Assembly: GCA_017513095.1 (NCBI GenBank)
Contig: JAFWDJ010000019.1
Span: 26,768-90,767 of the forward strand
Direction: 5' to 3'
DNA length: 64,000 nt
Source: Clostridia bacterium
Lineage (GTDB): Bacteria; Bacillota; Clostridia; Oscillospirales; RGIG577
Made by a program: the position numbers and the translations under genes. Position 1 is the stretch's first letter. Each line of letters opens with the position of its first letter. A model generated the notes under the pieces. It did no database searches, had not been told where the DNA came from, and worked only from the letters and a program-made list of their open reading frames with translations. This document shows positions 36,936-45,771 of the stretch, piece by piece.

Positions 36936-37309
36936 TCTTCCGTCTCTCCGAATGCGTTCTTTATGTGCGTTATCTGCCAGCGCGTGGAGTCGCCTCTCTC
37001 GCGGTCCGCGAACAGCTCGATTACGTCGAAGCGCGGCTGAAGCGGAGGCTTGTTGTCGTAGATAAAGCGCTTCGCTGCCTTTATGAGCTTCTTTTGCTTC
37101 TCCGTCGTCACGGCCTCGGCGGGCGTTCCGAACGGAGTGCCTATGCGCGTCTTTACCTCAACGAAGCAAAGATACTTGTCGTCGTTTGCTATAATGTCAA
37201 TCTCGCCTTCTCTCGTGCGGTAATTTACCGTTATCACGTCGTAGCCCTGATCGTATAAAAATTTCACGGCAAGCTCCTCGCCGTGGCGTCCGCGTTTTAT
37301 ATCGTCCAT
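36932..37309 (-). CDS. yraN: UPF0102 (YraN) family endonuclease-like protein
   Basis: 125 residues from ATG 37309 (GAGGTG seven bases upstream). It has the family pattern GRHGEELAVKFL, then REGEIDIIA and FVEVKTR, which together make up a restriction-endonuclease-like ExK active site. No firm function is known; it typically sits next to rnhB, as here. Confidence 0.92.
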   Translation of the reverse strand: MDDIKRGRHGEELAVKFLYDQGYDVITVNYRTREGEIDIIANDDKYLCFVEVKTRIGTPFGTPAEAVTTEKQKKLIKAAKRFIYDNKPPLQPRFDVIELFADRERGDSTRWQITHIKNAFGETEE

Positions 37310-37323
37310 TAAAGAGCACCTCG

Positions 37324-37935
37324 TCAATACTTGATTTTTTTCAAAAACGTCCTTCTGTGTATTTCGCACGGGCCCAATTCCCGCACAAGCCTTATATGCT
37401 CGCGCGTCGGATAGCCCTTATGCTTTTCAAAGCCGTATTCGGGATACTTCTCTGCGTATTCGGCCATCAGCCTGTCCCGCGTCACCTTGGCGATTATCGA
37501 CGCCGCCGCAACGGAGGCGCTTTTCTGGTCGCCCTTTACTATGCACCTGTGCGGCACGTCCATAAAGCGCGACGTGTTGCCGTCTATGAGTACGAAATCG
37601 GGCTTTACGCCGAGCGCCGAAACGGCGCGCGCCATCGCCTTCATCGCCGCGTTCAAAATATTTATCTCGTCTATCTCGCCGTGTTCGGCGTATCCCACGC
37701 CTACGGATACGGCGCGCTCCATGATAATATCGTAAAGCGCCTCGCGCTTTTTTTCTGAGAGCTTCTTTGAATCGTTTATGCCCTCGATGGGCTCATCCGG
37801 AAGAATTACCGCCGCCGCGACGACGGGCCCCGCAAGCGGGCCTCTTCCCGCCTCGTCAACGCCCGCGACGACCTTGTATCCCTCTTTTTTCGCCTCGTTC
37901 TCAAAGGCGAACATATCTAAATCCGCGCCATTCAT
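37324..37935 (-). CDS. rnhB: Ribonuclease HII
   Basis: 203 residues. The active-site acidic residues are in AGVDEAGRGPLAGPVVAAAV, and later in VLIDGN and the VTRDRLM region. It cuts RNA in RNA-DNA hybrids and starts ribonucleotide excision repair. Its ATG overlaps the ylqF stop by four bases (ATGA). Confidence 0.96.
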   Translation of the reverse strand: MNGADLDMFAFENEAKKEGYKVVAGVDEAGRGPLAGPVVAAAVILPDEPIEGINDSKKLSEKKREALYDIIMERAVSVGVGYAEHGEIDEINILNAAMKAMARAVSALGVKPDFVLIDGNTSRFMDVPHRCIVKGDQKSASVAAASIIAKVTRDRLMAEYAEKYPEYGFEKHKGYPTREHIRLVRELGPCEIHRRTFLKKIKY

Positions 37936-38801
37936 ATAAAATCACTCGGCTTTTCTATGGATATGCGGCCTATTTTGGCCGCCCTGAATTCATCGAGTAT
38001 CATTTTCGCCGTGCGCTCCTCGTCTATATCGCCGCCGCCGATAAGAAAGCCGCGCTTTCTTCCTATGCGCTCAAATGCCTCGTACTTCTCGGGCGAGGTA
38101 AGCTCCTCTGAGGGTATGCCGTAGCGCGCCGAAAGCGCGTCAGGGTAGCTTTTCCGCAGAAAATCGGTAAGCTCCACGGCCAAAAATACCGTGTCCGTGA
38201 TCTCGTCCTTTATCGAGCCGCAGAAGGCGAGACGCTGTCCCACTCTTTCGTCCTCGAATTTGGGCCAGAGTATTCCGGGGGTATCTAAAAGCTCAAAGCC
38301 GCCCGCAAGCTTTATCCACTGCTTGTCGCGCGTGACTCCGGGGCGGTTCTCCACCTTCATGGCCTTTCGTCCCGAAATGCAGTTAATGAACGCGCTCTTG
38401 CCCACGTTAGGTATGCCCGCGACCATAATTTTTACGGGGCGGTTCACTATGCCTCGCGCGCGCTGGCGCTCGAGCTTATCCTTTAATATAAGTCTTATTC
38501 TGTTTAACGCTTCCTTATTCCCCTGCGGCGTTACGGACGAAAAGAGCATGGCGTCGATACCCGCTTCTTTATAATACTCCATCCACTTTTCGTTTACGGC
38601 CCTGTCGGCGATATCGCTTTTATTTAATAGCACAAGCCTCGGCTTTTCGCCCATAAGCCCGTCGATCATCGGATTTTTCGATGAAACGGGTATGCGCGCG
38701 TCAAGTATCTCGACTACGACGTCGCACAGCTTTAAATTCTCCGATATGAGCCTTTTTGTCTTCGCCATATGGCCGGGGAACCACTGTATCCTTTGTGACA
38801 T
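37932..38801 (-). CDS. ylqF: Ribosome biogenesis GTPase YlqF (RbgA)
   Basis: 289 residues. The GTPase motifs come in circularly permuted order: LLNKSDIAD (G4) first, then GIPNVGKSAFIN (G1) and DTPGILWP (G3). The start QRIQWFPGHMAKTKR is typical of RbgA, which helps late 50S assembly. It shares the operon with lepB and rnhB, a common Firmicutes order. Confidence 0.96.
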   Translation of the reverse strand: MSQRIQWFPGHMAKTKRLISENLKLCDVVVEILDARIPVSSKNPMIDGLMGEKPRLVLLNKSDIADRAVNEKWMEYYKEAGIDAMLFSSVTPQGNKEALNRIRLILKDKLERQRARGIVNRPVKIMVAGIPNVGKSAFINCISGRKAMKVENRPGVTRDKQWIKLAGGFELLDTPGILWPKFEDERVGQRLAFCGSIKDEITDTVFLAVELTDFLRKSYPDALSARYGIPSEELTSPEKYEAFERIGRKRGFLIGGGDIDEERTAKMILDEFRAAKIGRISIEKPSDFI

Positions 38802-38824
38802 GACGAAACTCCCTGTCCCCTGTG

Positions 38825-39424
38825 TCAGCCCATGTTCTTATAGATGCTTCCGAGCGACGTTACCGGGAATATGCGAAACTGCGCCTTGCCCATGACGTAT
38901 CGCTCGTCAACGCAGCCGATAAGCGCGCTGCGGCTGTCGGTCGAGGCGTTGCGGTTGTCGCCCATAACGAAGACCGTGCCCTTGGGCACCGTTATGGGAA
39001 AGTCTATCTGCTGATAGACGTATTCGCGTATAACGTCGTTTATATAAGGCTCGTTTATCGTCCTGCCGTCAACTATGACCTTGCCGGACGAAAAGTCTAT
39101 ATCCACGGTCTGTCCCTCGGTCGCGATGATGCGCTTAATGAACGGTCTGTCCGTCCAGTTCGGCATATTTACGACCACGATGTCGCCGTATTCGGGCTCG
39201 TAGCCTATCGTGGAAAGCACCACCTTGTCATGCGTGTGAAGTGTCTGCTCCATTGATTCGCCTTCGACCGTTATGATCCTCACGAAGAACGAGAACACGA
39301 GTATTATCACCACGAGCGAAAACACAAGCGCCTCCGTCCAGTCAAGCGCCTCGGCGTAGGGGCGTTTGTTTTTTCCGTTTGTATTTTCCGAAAAAAGCGA
39401 GCCCGTCTGTTCGTTTGTATCCAT
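38825..39424 (-). CDS. lepB: Signal peptidase I
   Basis: 199 residues from ATG 39424 (GAGGTG upstream). A charged cytoplasmic N-terminus (about 30 residues) is followed by a single membrane anchor (about 31-50). The catalytic serine is in GESMEQTL (Ser57), the lysine in PFIKRIIATEG (Lys97), and the box GDNRNASTDSR lies near the end. It cleaves Sec signal peptides on the outer face of the membrane. It follows rplS, with a terminator between. Confidence 0.97.
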   Translation of the reverse strand: MDTNEQTGSLFSENTNGKNKRPYAEALDWTEALVFSLVVIILVFSFFVRIITVEGESMEQTLHTHDKVVLSTIGYEPEYGDIVVVNMPNWTDRPFIKRIIATEGQTVDIDFSSGKVIVDGRTINEPYINDVIREYVYQQIDFPITVPKGTVFVMGDNRNASTDSRSALIGCVDERYVMGKAQFRIFPVTSLGSIYKNMG

Positions 39425-39480
39425 TCTGGCACCTCTTTTATCATAGACGCAAAGCAAACGTCCAAGAGTTTTAAAAAAGC

Positions 39481-39510
39481 AAAAAAGGGACTCATAAAGT
39501 CCCCTTTTTT
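39481..39510 (-). terminator. Terminator after rplS
   Basis: Minus strand: AAAAAAGGGGAC pairs with GTCCCTTTTTT around a short loop, starting just after the rplS stop codon. Confidence 0.88.
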
Positions 39511-39511
39511 C

Positions 39512-39853
39512 TTAAAGTTTTTCCTTGACTTTCGCCGCTTTACCGACTCTGTCGCGCAGATAAAACAGCTTAGCGCGTCTTACGCGGCCTTTTCTGGATA
39601 CTTCTATCTTCGCTATGTTAGGCGAATTTACGGGGAAAGTACGCTCAACGCCGATGCCGTACGATATACGTCTCACGGTAATCGTCTTCTGGATGCCGCC
39701 GTGACGTTCTGCGATGAGTATGCCCTCGAACATCTGGATACGCTCACGCGAGCCTTCCTTGATCTTAACGTAGATCTTTAAGGTATCGCCGATGGAATAT
39801 TCGGGAATATCCGTGCGTATCTGATCCTGAGTCAAATTCTTTAAGTAATCCAT
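39512..39853 (-). CDS. rplS: 50S ribosomal protein L19
   Basis: 113 residues from ATG 39853 (GGGAGG upstream). The core [20 protein letters not shown] and [18 protein letters not shown] is typical, ending with the [17 protein letters not shown] basic end. It bridges the two subunits. It has its own promoter and terminator and so forms a single-gene unit. Confidence 0.97.
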   Translation of the reverse strand: MDYLKNLTQDQIRTDIPEYSIGDTLKIYVKIKEGSRERIQMFEGILIAERHGGIQKTITVRRISYGIGVERTFPVNSPNIAKIEVSRKGRVRRAKLFYLRDRVGKAAKVKEKL

Positions 39854-39966
39854 TGAAAAGTCCTCCCTTCCTTCATAGATGTTCGTGGGCCGCATCACCT
39901 GCCCAGAGGACCATCCGTTTTCGTTTATATCGCGCTTCTTTCACAATATGCGCAATATACCATAGG

Positions 39967-39995
39967 ATAATATCATGAAACTTTTAAAATTGCAA
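39967..39995 (-). promoter_or_regulatory. Sigma-A promoter of rplS
   Basis: Minus strand: -35 TTGCAA (39990-39995), 17-base spacer, -10 TATTAT (39967-39972), with a leader of about 110 nt before rplS. Confidence 0.75.
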
Positions 39996-40011
39996 GTGTT
40001 TTTTTAAGTTT

Positions 40012-40677
40012 TTATCGGAAAATCTCCATATTTTCATCAAAAAACTCAATTCTCCTGTAAAACACGTCGTAAAACTCCATCCCGAGCTTCTCGCACGCGG
40101 CGCGCACGACGTATTCGGGATTCAAAACATCCTCCGGCCTGCTTGAAAGCGCGGCCGTGATCTTCACCGCATTTTCGCCTTCGCGCCCGACCTCTATCCC
40201 GCGAGATTTTTCTATTAAATTGACCTCGCCCTTCGTGCGCTTCGTCTCCCTCGTTATAATAATCTCGTCCGAGGAAAAAAGCTCTCTCATGCGCTCGATC
40301 TCTTCGTCGCTTATGGGGCCGTCCTTTTCGGCCGTTATCTCCCAGCGCGCAAAGCCTATCTCCTTGAACTTCTTTTGCGGCTCAAGGCACTCTGTTATCT
40401 CAATGCCGCCCGGCATTGCGCGATTTAAGCGCTCTATTATCTCCTGCGGCGTCTCGTTTGACACCACCTCGAAATCGACGCGCTCGCATATGCTTTCGTA
40501 GCCCAAAGAGAGCGGCACTCCGAACACTATATAAGCGTGCGGATTGAAGCCCTGCGTATATTTCACCTTTATGCCTGCGCGGTTTAAGGCGCGCACGAAA
40601 AGACGCGATATGTCAAGGTGCGAGATGAACACGGCCTCGTCTGTCTTTTTGAAAGTAAGTCTTACCTTCATCGGCAT
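40012..40677 (-). CDS. TIGR03936/DUF2344 family radical-SAM-linked protein
   Basis: 221 residues. The start MKVRLTFKKTDEAVFISHLD and the motif KYTQGFNPHAYIVFGVPLSLGYES are the hallmark of this small family, always found beside or fused to the TIGR03960 radical SAM protein. It has no cysteine cluster of its own. Family function is unknown; a link to rRNA or tRNA handling is suggested by its usual neighbours (rng, rplU). It overlaps the upstream radical SAM gene by ten bases. Confidence 0.9.
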   Translation of the reverse strand: MPMKVRLTFKKTDEAVFISHLDISRLFVRALNRAGIKVKYTQGFNPHAYIVFGVPLSLGYESICERVDFEVVSNETPQEIIERLNRAMPGGIEITECLEPQKKFKEIGFARWEITAEKDGPISDEEIERMRELFSSDEIIITRETKRTKGEVNLIEKSRGIEVGREGENAVKITAALSSRPEDVLNPEYVVRAACEKLGMEFYDVFYRRIEFFDENMEIFR

Positions 40678-42506
40678 ATTTCACCTCCGAACGCCTGTTT
40701 TATGCCGCAGCCCGCGCAGCCGTCGCGGCAGTTTACACTTGTCTTCGCAAGCTTCGAAAGCTCGTTTTCGCGCATAAGAAAGCTTTTCGCAACGCCGACG
40801 TCGATATGGTCCCACGGCAGCACCTCCGAGTAATCGCGCTCTCGGTTTGCGTAGAACGCGGGGTCTATGCCGCAGTATTCAAAGGCCGCCATCCATTTCT
40901 CAAAGTCGAAGCATTCGCCCCAGCTGTCGAACATGCAGCCCGTTTCGACTGCGCGAAGTATTACACGCGACAGCCGCCTGTCGCCGCGCGCGAACACGGC
41001 TTCGAGATGGCTCGTCTCGTCGTCGCTGTAGCTTATATGTATCTTTCTTGACTTTACAGAGGATTTAAGATGCACGTGCTTTTCGCGCATCTTCTCGCGC
41101 GTGTCCTGCGCCATCCACTGAAACGGCGTGAACGGCTTCGGAACGAACGCCGAAACGCTTACGTTTATCATTATCGACTTTTTGGGCTTGTCGCCCTTTC
41201 TCGCGCCGAGGTACAGTATATCGAAGGCAAGCTTTCCTATGCCGTCTATGTCCTCCATCGTCTCCGTGGGAAGGCCCGACATAAAGTAAAGCTTTATCGT
41301 CGTATTGTTGCCCGTAAGCGCGATGCGGCAGGCGTTTAATATCTGCTCCTCTGTTATATTCTTGTTTATAACGTCGCGAAGGCGCTGGCTTCCCGCCTCG
41401 GGCGCGAAGGTTATGCCGCTCGTTCTTACGGCGGTCGTCTTATCTAAAAACTCCTTAGTGAACTGATCGGCGCGCTGCGAGGGGATGGCAAAGTTTATCT
41501 TGTTCTCCTTCGACCATTCGAGCATTCTGTCAAGAAGCTCGTCTATGTGTGAATAATCGCTCGTCGAAAGCGAGGCAAGCGATATCTCCTCGTATCCGCT
41601 CTGCGCGATGAGATCGTGCGCAAGTCCCATGAGCGTGTCAACGCTCTTTTCCCTCACGGGGCGGTATATCATGCCCGCCTGGCAGAAGCGGCAGCCTCGA
41701 AGACAGCCGCGAAATACCTCCATATTCACGCGGTCGTGTACTATTTTTATATTGGGCACGATGACGCTTCGCGGCGTGTATACCTTGTCGAAGTCGTCGA
41801 TTATGCGCTTTTTCACGGTGCGCGGCACGTCGGGGTATTTGGGCTCAACGGCTTTGATTGTGCCGTCTTCGTTATAGCTTACATCGTAAAGCGACGGTAC
41901 GTACACGCCCTCGATATGCGATATGCGCCGAAGATATTCGTCCTTCGTCATATCGGAATGCTTGTACTCCCTGTACGCCGCGATCATCTCGCCCATTATC
42001 TCTTCGCCCTCGCCCATCATGGCAAAATCGAAAAAGTCGGCTATCGGCTCCATATTATAGGCGCACGGGCCGCCCGCGCAGATTATGGGGTCGCCCTTTT
42101 TTCTCTCGGCGGAAAGCACGGGTATGCCGGCAAGCTTCAGCATGAGCACTATATTGGAATACGACATCTCGTACTGAAGCGTAAAGCCCACTATGTCAAA
42201 TTCGGACACGGGCGACATGCTCTCCATTGAAAAAAGTGGTATGTTCTCCTTTTTCATCTCGGCTATCATATCGGTCCACGGCGCGAACACGCGCTCGCAC
42301 GATACGCCGTCCATATCGTTTAAGAGCGAATAAAGTATCTTTATGCCCAGATGCGACATGCCCACCTCGTAGCAGTCGGGAAAGCAGAACGCAAAACGCA
42401 CGTCGACGGCGCTTTTGTCCTTATGCACGCTTCCGAGCTCGTTTCCTATGTAACGCGCCGGCTTTTGCACCCGAAGCAGCAGGCGGCGCAGTTTTTTATC
42501 AATCAT
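40668..42506 (-). CDS. TIGR03960 family B12-binding-like radical SAM protein
   Basis: 612 residues from ATG 42506; a TTG six codons earlier overlaps no better site. An N-terminal Rossmann/B12-binding-like domain (VRFAFCFPDCYEVGMSHLG) is followed by the radical SAM domain with CLRGCRFCQAG (CxxxCxxC, the 4Fe-4S/SAM site) and TSDYSHIDELL. A C-terminal part ends in another cysteine cluster, CRDGCAGCGIKQAF. The substrate is unknown. It lies between the M50 peptidase and the TIGR03936 gene, the arrangement usual in Clostridia. Confidence 0.9.
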   Translation of the reverse strand: MIDKKLRRLLLRVQKPARYIGNELGSVHKDKSAVDVRFAFCFPDCYEVGMSHLGIKILYSLLNDMDGVSCERVFAPWTDMIAEMKKENIPLFSMESMSPVSEFDIVGFTLQYEMSYSNIVLMLKLAGIPVLSAERKKGDPIICAGGPCAYNMEPIADFFDFAMMGEGEEIMGEMIAAYREYKHSDMTKDEYLRRISHIEGVYVPSLYDVSYNEDGTIKAVEPKYPDVPRTVKKRIIDDFDKVYTPRSVIVPNIKIVHDRVNMEVFRGCLRGCRFCQAGMIYRPVREKSVDTLMGLAHDLIAQSGYEEISLASLSTSDYSHIDELLDRMLEWSKENKINFAIPSQRADQFTKEFLDKTTAVRTSGITFAPEAGSQRLRDVINKNITEEQILNACRIALTGNNTTIKLYFMSGLPTETMEDIDGIGKLAFDILYLGARKGDKPKKSIMINVSVSAFVPKPFTPFQWMAQDTREKMREKHVHLKSSVKSRKIHISYSDDETSHLEAVFARGDRRLSRVILRAVETGCMFDSWGECFDFEKWMAAFEYCGIDPAFYANRERDYSEVLPWDHIDVGVAKSFLMRENELSKLAKTSVNCRDGCAGCGIKQAFGGEICR

Positions 42507-42559
42507 TTTGCCTCTCCAATGCAAAGTTTATTAAGGCTATTATATACTTTTTCGCGGAT

Positions 42560-43189
42560 TTATACAAGCTTTTCAAGGCGCGTCACGCAAAAGAGCAAAA
42601 ACAGCGCTATAAGCATAAGAGAGACGTTGGAGCCCGTATAATAAAACAAAAGCCCGCCTAAAACGAACAGCGTCACCGCCGACGCAAGCGAGATATAAAA
42701 AGTAAGCTCCCCCGCGTGCGCCGCGTCGTATTTAAGATACAGCGCGGACGAAAGGATAACGCCGCCGTCAAGCGGGGGCACGGGTACGAGATTTAATACG
42801 CAGATTATTAAGTTCACGCCGCAAAAAAGCGACAAAAACGCGCCGTGCCCGCCGTGCGCGTATGCTGCGAACGACGTAGCGAAGGCCAGGGCGCTCGCGG
42901 CGGGGCCAGCGGCGGCTACGGCTATATCGCGGCGGTAGCCCGACATGCCCGAAAGGCATATCGCGGCGCCGAGCGCAGTTATATCTATTCGCGCCGCCCG
43001 AAGGCCGAATGCGCGCATGGCAATAAAATGTCCCACCTCGTGCAGCGCCGCCGAAAGCACGAGCGCAAGGAACACCTCACCGTTTCCGCCCACGAAAAAG
43101 AACGCCGCGAGCACGAGCGCCGATAAATGCAGCCGCACCTTTCCGAACGTAAGGCTTGCGCCCAGCGTTTTTCTTATTCTCTCCGTCAT
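42560..43189 (-). CDS. M50 family site-2 metallopeptidase, SpoIVFB-like
   Basis: 209 residues with about five hydrophobic segments. The intramembrane zinc site is HEVGH (His50, Glu51, His54) with the third ligand in NLVPVPPLDGG (Asp about 141). In B. subtilis, SpoIVFB cleaves pro-sigma-K during sporulation and is encoded just after SpoIVFA. The same order M23-type protein then M50 protease occurs here. ATG 43189 is preferred over the longer frame because GGAGAG lies upstream. A role in sporulation is an inference from gene order. Confidence 0.88.
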   Translation of the reverse strand: MTERIRKTLGASLTFGKVRLHLSALVLAAFFFVGGNGEVFLALVLSAALHEVGHFIAMRAFGLRAARIDITALGAAICLSGMSGYRRDIAVAAAGPAASALAFATSFAAYAHGGHGAFLSLFCGVNLIICVLNLVPVPPLDGGVILSSALYLKYDAAHAGELTFYISLASAVTLFVLGGLLFYYTGSNVSLMLIALFLLFCVTRLEKLV

Positions 43190-43208
43190 TTTTTCTCTCC
43201 TTTTTTGC

Positions 43209-44261
43209 TCAGTCGTATTTAAGCTCAAAATAATTTTCGGGATTGAGTATCATCATATCCTTGTGAAGCTCAAAGTGAAGGTGCGGGCCCGTCGACCAGC
43301 CCGTGGAGCCCACGCGCGCCACCACCTGACCCGCGCTGACACTTTCGCCCTCCGATACGAGTATTTCGCTTAAATGGCCGTAAAACGTGCCGATGCCGTA
43401 ATCGTGATGAAGTGTGAGATTATTGCCGTACGCCTCTCCTTTCGCGACCTTCGCCGCAACGCCGTCCGCGGGCGCGACGACGGGGTACCCCTCGGGCGCG
43501 CCTATGTCTATCCCGTAGTGAAACGACTCCTTCTTCGTCACGGGATTTACGCGCGGGCCGAAGCCCGACGTAACGTGGCGGTCAACGGGCACTGCGAGCT
43601 TTATCGGAAGGATTAGATTGTCGTCGCACACGTTTTTCGGCAGGTCCTCGCGCGCCTCGCCCGCGTCGCAGTCGTAGGCCTCCGTGGCCGCGCCGAAAAG
43701 CTGTACGTTGCTTATCGGCTCGATCTTCTCGGTATACGACACGGCCGAAAGCTTTAACGGGCCGTCGGGCGCGCTTTGAATCGCGCCGTACGTCTCCCCG
43801 GCGTCCGCGGGCGCGTCGGCGGACGCCGCCGCGGGCGGCTCTTCTTCGACCGCAGCGTCCGGCGCGGGCGCGGTTTCGTCTTCGGCCGGCGCTTCGCCAG
43901 GCGCGCCCGTCCCGCCCGAAAACACCTCGACTGTCGTTTTCGTCAGGTCCTCAATCCTCGTCGACACGCCTCTTGCGAAGACCTCCACGTCCTCGGCCGT
44001 GGCAGTCGCGCCAATCGTTTCCGATATCGTCTCCCTTAAGTTTTGGGCTGCGGGAGACGCGGAGTTTTTAAGAGCCAGCGCGAGAAGGAAAATTACGGCG
44101 CAGACGGCGACCCTCACGGCCGTCTTTTTCGCAAACGACATCGGCGTCTTCTCCTCCTCGTCGCGCCCCGTGCCCTTCTGGCGCCCGTATGTACGCGCGC
44201 CTCTTTCATACGACGGCCTTCTCTGCGCGGCGTATCTTTCGTATTCTCTCTCTTTTCGCAT
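43209..44261 (-). CDS. M23 (LytM) peptidase-domain membrane protein, SpoIVFA-like
   Basis: 350 residues. A cytoplasmic basic N-terminus (about 46) is followed by one transmembrane helix (about 47-64), then a long Ala/Pro/Glu-rich linker (about 115-165). The M23 domain fills the last 120 residues: [16 protein letters not shown] (metal ligands), and TGPHLHFEL (HxH). All ligands are present, so it may be an active peptidoglycan endopeptidase, unlike B. subtilis SpoIVFA, whose domain is thought inactive. It could also be a SpoIIQ-like or general wall hydrolase. It lies 20 bases before the M50 gene. Confidence 0.85.
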   Translation of the reverse strand: MRKEREYERYAAQRRPSYERGARTYGRQKGTGRDEEEKTPMSFAKKTAVRVAVCAVIFLLALALKNSASPAAQNLRETISETIGATATAEDVEVFARGVSTRIEDLTKTTVEVFSGGTGAPGEAPAEDETAPAPDAAVEEEPPAAASADAPADAGETYGAIQSAPDGPLKLSAVSYTEKIEPISNVQLFGAATEAYDCDAGEAREDLPKNVCDDNLILPIKLAVPVDRHVTSGFGPRVNPVTKKESFHYGIDIGAPEGYPVVAPADGVAAKVAKGEAYGNNLTLHHDYGIGTFYGHLSEILVSEGESVSAGQVVARVGSTGWSTGPHLHFELHKDMMILNPENYFELKYD

Positions 44262-44344
44262 GGCTTCACCTCAATTTCGCACTGTGCGGGAAATCTTTAT
44301 CATATATATTCGCCTGTCCGCCCTTTTATGCCCATACAAAAAAA

Positions 44345-44373
44345 TTGACACAAAAAAAGTAATAACGTATAAT
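44345..44373 (+). promoter_or_regulatory. Consensus sigma-A promoter of the folate operon
   Basis: Plus strand: perfect -35 TTGACA (44345-44350), 17-base spacer, perfect -10 TATAAT (44368-44373). It starts RNA about 33 bases before the folE ATG. Confidence 0.93.
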
Positions 44374-44412
44374 CAAATAGAAGTAAAAACGAAAGAATTG
44401 AGGCATTTTCCC

Positions 44413-44976
44413 ATGGATAAAAAGCGTATTGAGAACGCCGTGCGCGAGATACTTATAGCGATAGGCGAGGACCCCGACAGAGAGGGCTTACTCGAAACGC
44501 CGAAGCGCGTGGCAAATATGTACGAGGAGATATTCGCGGGCATCGACTGCGATATTACGAAGCATTACAAGGTTTTTGAAAACGAGAATTACGACGAGCT
44601 CATCGTCGTTAAGGATATACCGCTTTATTCGATGTGCGAGCATCACCTTCTGCCGTTCGTCGGCACCGCAAGCGTTGCGTATCTGCCGAGAGACGGCAGG
44701 GTGCTGGGGCTTTCAAAGATCGCACGCATAGTTGACGACGTGTCGAAAAGACCGCAGCTTCAGGAGCGCCTAACGAAGCAGATAGCCGACATCATAGTCG
44801 AGGCCGTCGACGCGCGCGGCGTGGCCGTCGTCGTCGAGGCGGAGCATCTGTGCATGACGATGCGCGGCATAAGAAAGCCGGGCAGCAAAACGGTGACGAG
44901 CGCGCTTCGCGGCACCTTGCGAAGCGACGCGCGCACGAGAAGCGAGGCGCTCTCGCTTATCATGAGGGAGGCTTAA
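44413..44976 (+). CDS. folE: GTP cyclohydrolase I
   Basis: 187 residues. The zinc site is visible in [12 protein letters not shown] and [12 protein letters not shown]; the substrate-binding SRPGSK-type stretch appears as [11 protein letters not shown]. It makes dihydroneopterin triphosphate, the first step to folate. ATG 44413 ([14 protein letters not shown]) is chosen; the ribosome binding site is modest. folP starts one base after its stop codon. Confidence 0.97.
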   Translation: MDKKRIENAVREILIAIGEDPDREGLLETPKRVANMYEEIFAGIDCDITKHYKVFENENYDELIVVKDIPLYSMCEHHLLPFVGTASVAYLPRDGRVLGLSKIARIVDDVSKRPQLQERLTKQIADIIVEAVDARGVAVVVEAEHLCMTMRGIRKPGSKTVTSALRGTLRSDARTRSEALSLIMREA

Positions 44977-44977
44977 T

Positions 44978-45763
44978 ATGGAACCCGAAGAAAAGCGCAT
45001 GCCGCTTATCATGGGCATTTTAAACGTGACGCCCGATTCGTTTTACGACGGCGGAGAGCACGACACAGTCGAATCCGCCGTAAGCCACGCAAAAAAGCTT
45101 ATGCGCGACGGCGCGGATATAATAGACATAGGCGGCGAGTCCACGCGCCCCGGCTTTACGCCCGTATCCGTTTCGGAGGAGATACGCCGCACGGCGGAGG
45201 TCGTTTCACGCGTGTGCGCGCTCGGCGCGGTCGTATCCATAGACACGACGAAGCCCGAGACGGCCGAGGCGGCGCTGTCGCTCGGCGCGTCGATAATAAA
45301 CGACGTAAGCGGCACGGTCAACCCGAAAATGACGGAGCTTTCGAAAAAATATAACGCGCGCATAATAATAACCCACGCGCCGCGTGAAATCGACGAGGAT
45401 ATAAATATAGTAAACGACGTGCTCGAATTTTTCGAAATGTCGCTTGAGGACCTTTCATATCTCGGCGTGCCACCCGAAAACGTGATTTTCGACCCGGGCA
45501 TTGGCTTCGGAAAGACAACAGAGCAGAATTTCGACGTCATACGGAACCTATATGAGCTAAAGACGCTTAAAATGCCGATACTTCTCGGCGCGTCGAATAA
45601 ATCCTATATTAAAAAGACGATAGGCGCGGACGATATAAGCCTTATAACGGGCAACACCGTCACGATAACGGCCGCCGTGCGCGACGACGTCGACATTATC
45701 CGCGTGCACGACGTTTCGCACGCGAAGAAGGTATTTGAGATGTGCCGCAGGCTCGACATATGA
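44978..45763 (+). CDS. folP: Dihydropteroate synthase
   Basis: 261 residues, a TIM barrel. It contains GILNVTPDSFYDGG and IIDIGGESTRPGF, and the C-terminal RVHDVSHAKK. It joins pABA to the pterin and is the sulfonamide target. It begins just after folE and is followed eight bases later by folBK. Confidence 0.97.
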   Translation: MEPEEKRMPLIMGILNVTPDSFYDGGEHDTVESAVSHAKKLMRDGADIIDIGGESTRPGFTPVSVSEEIRRTAEVVSRVCALGAVVSIDTTKPETAEAALSLGASIINDVSGTVNPKMTELSKKYNARIIITHAPREIDEDINIVNDVLEFFEMSLEDLSYLGVPPENVIFDPGIGFGKTTEQNFDVIRNLYELKTLKMPILLGASNKSYIKKTIGADDISLITGNTVTITAAVRDDVDIIRVHDVSHAKKVFEMCRRLDI

Positions 45764-45771
45764 GGTATAAG

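Noticed and set aside
41616..42230. Plus-strand open frame opposite the radical SAM gene
   Set aside because: Fully antisense to the TIGR03960 gene, with an His/Arg-rich shadow composition.
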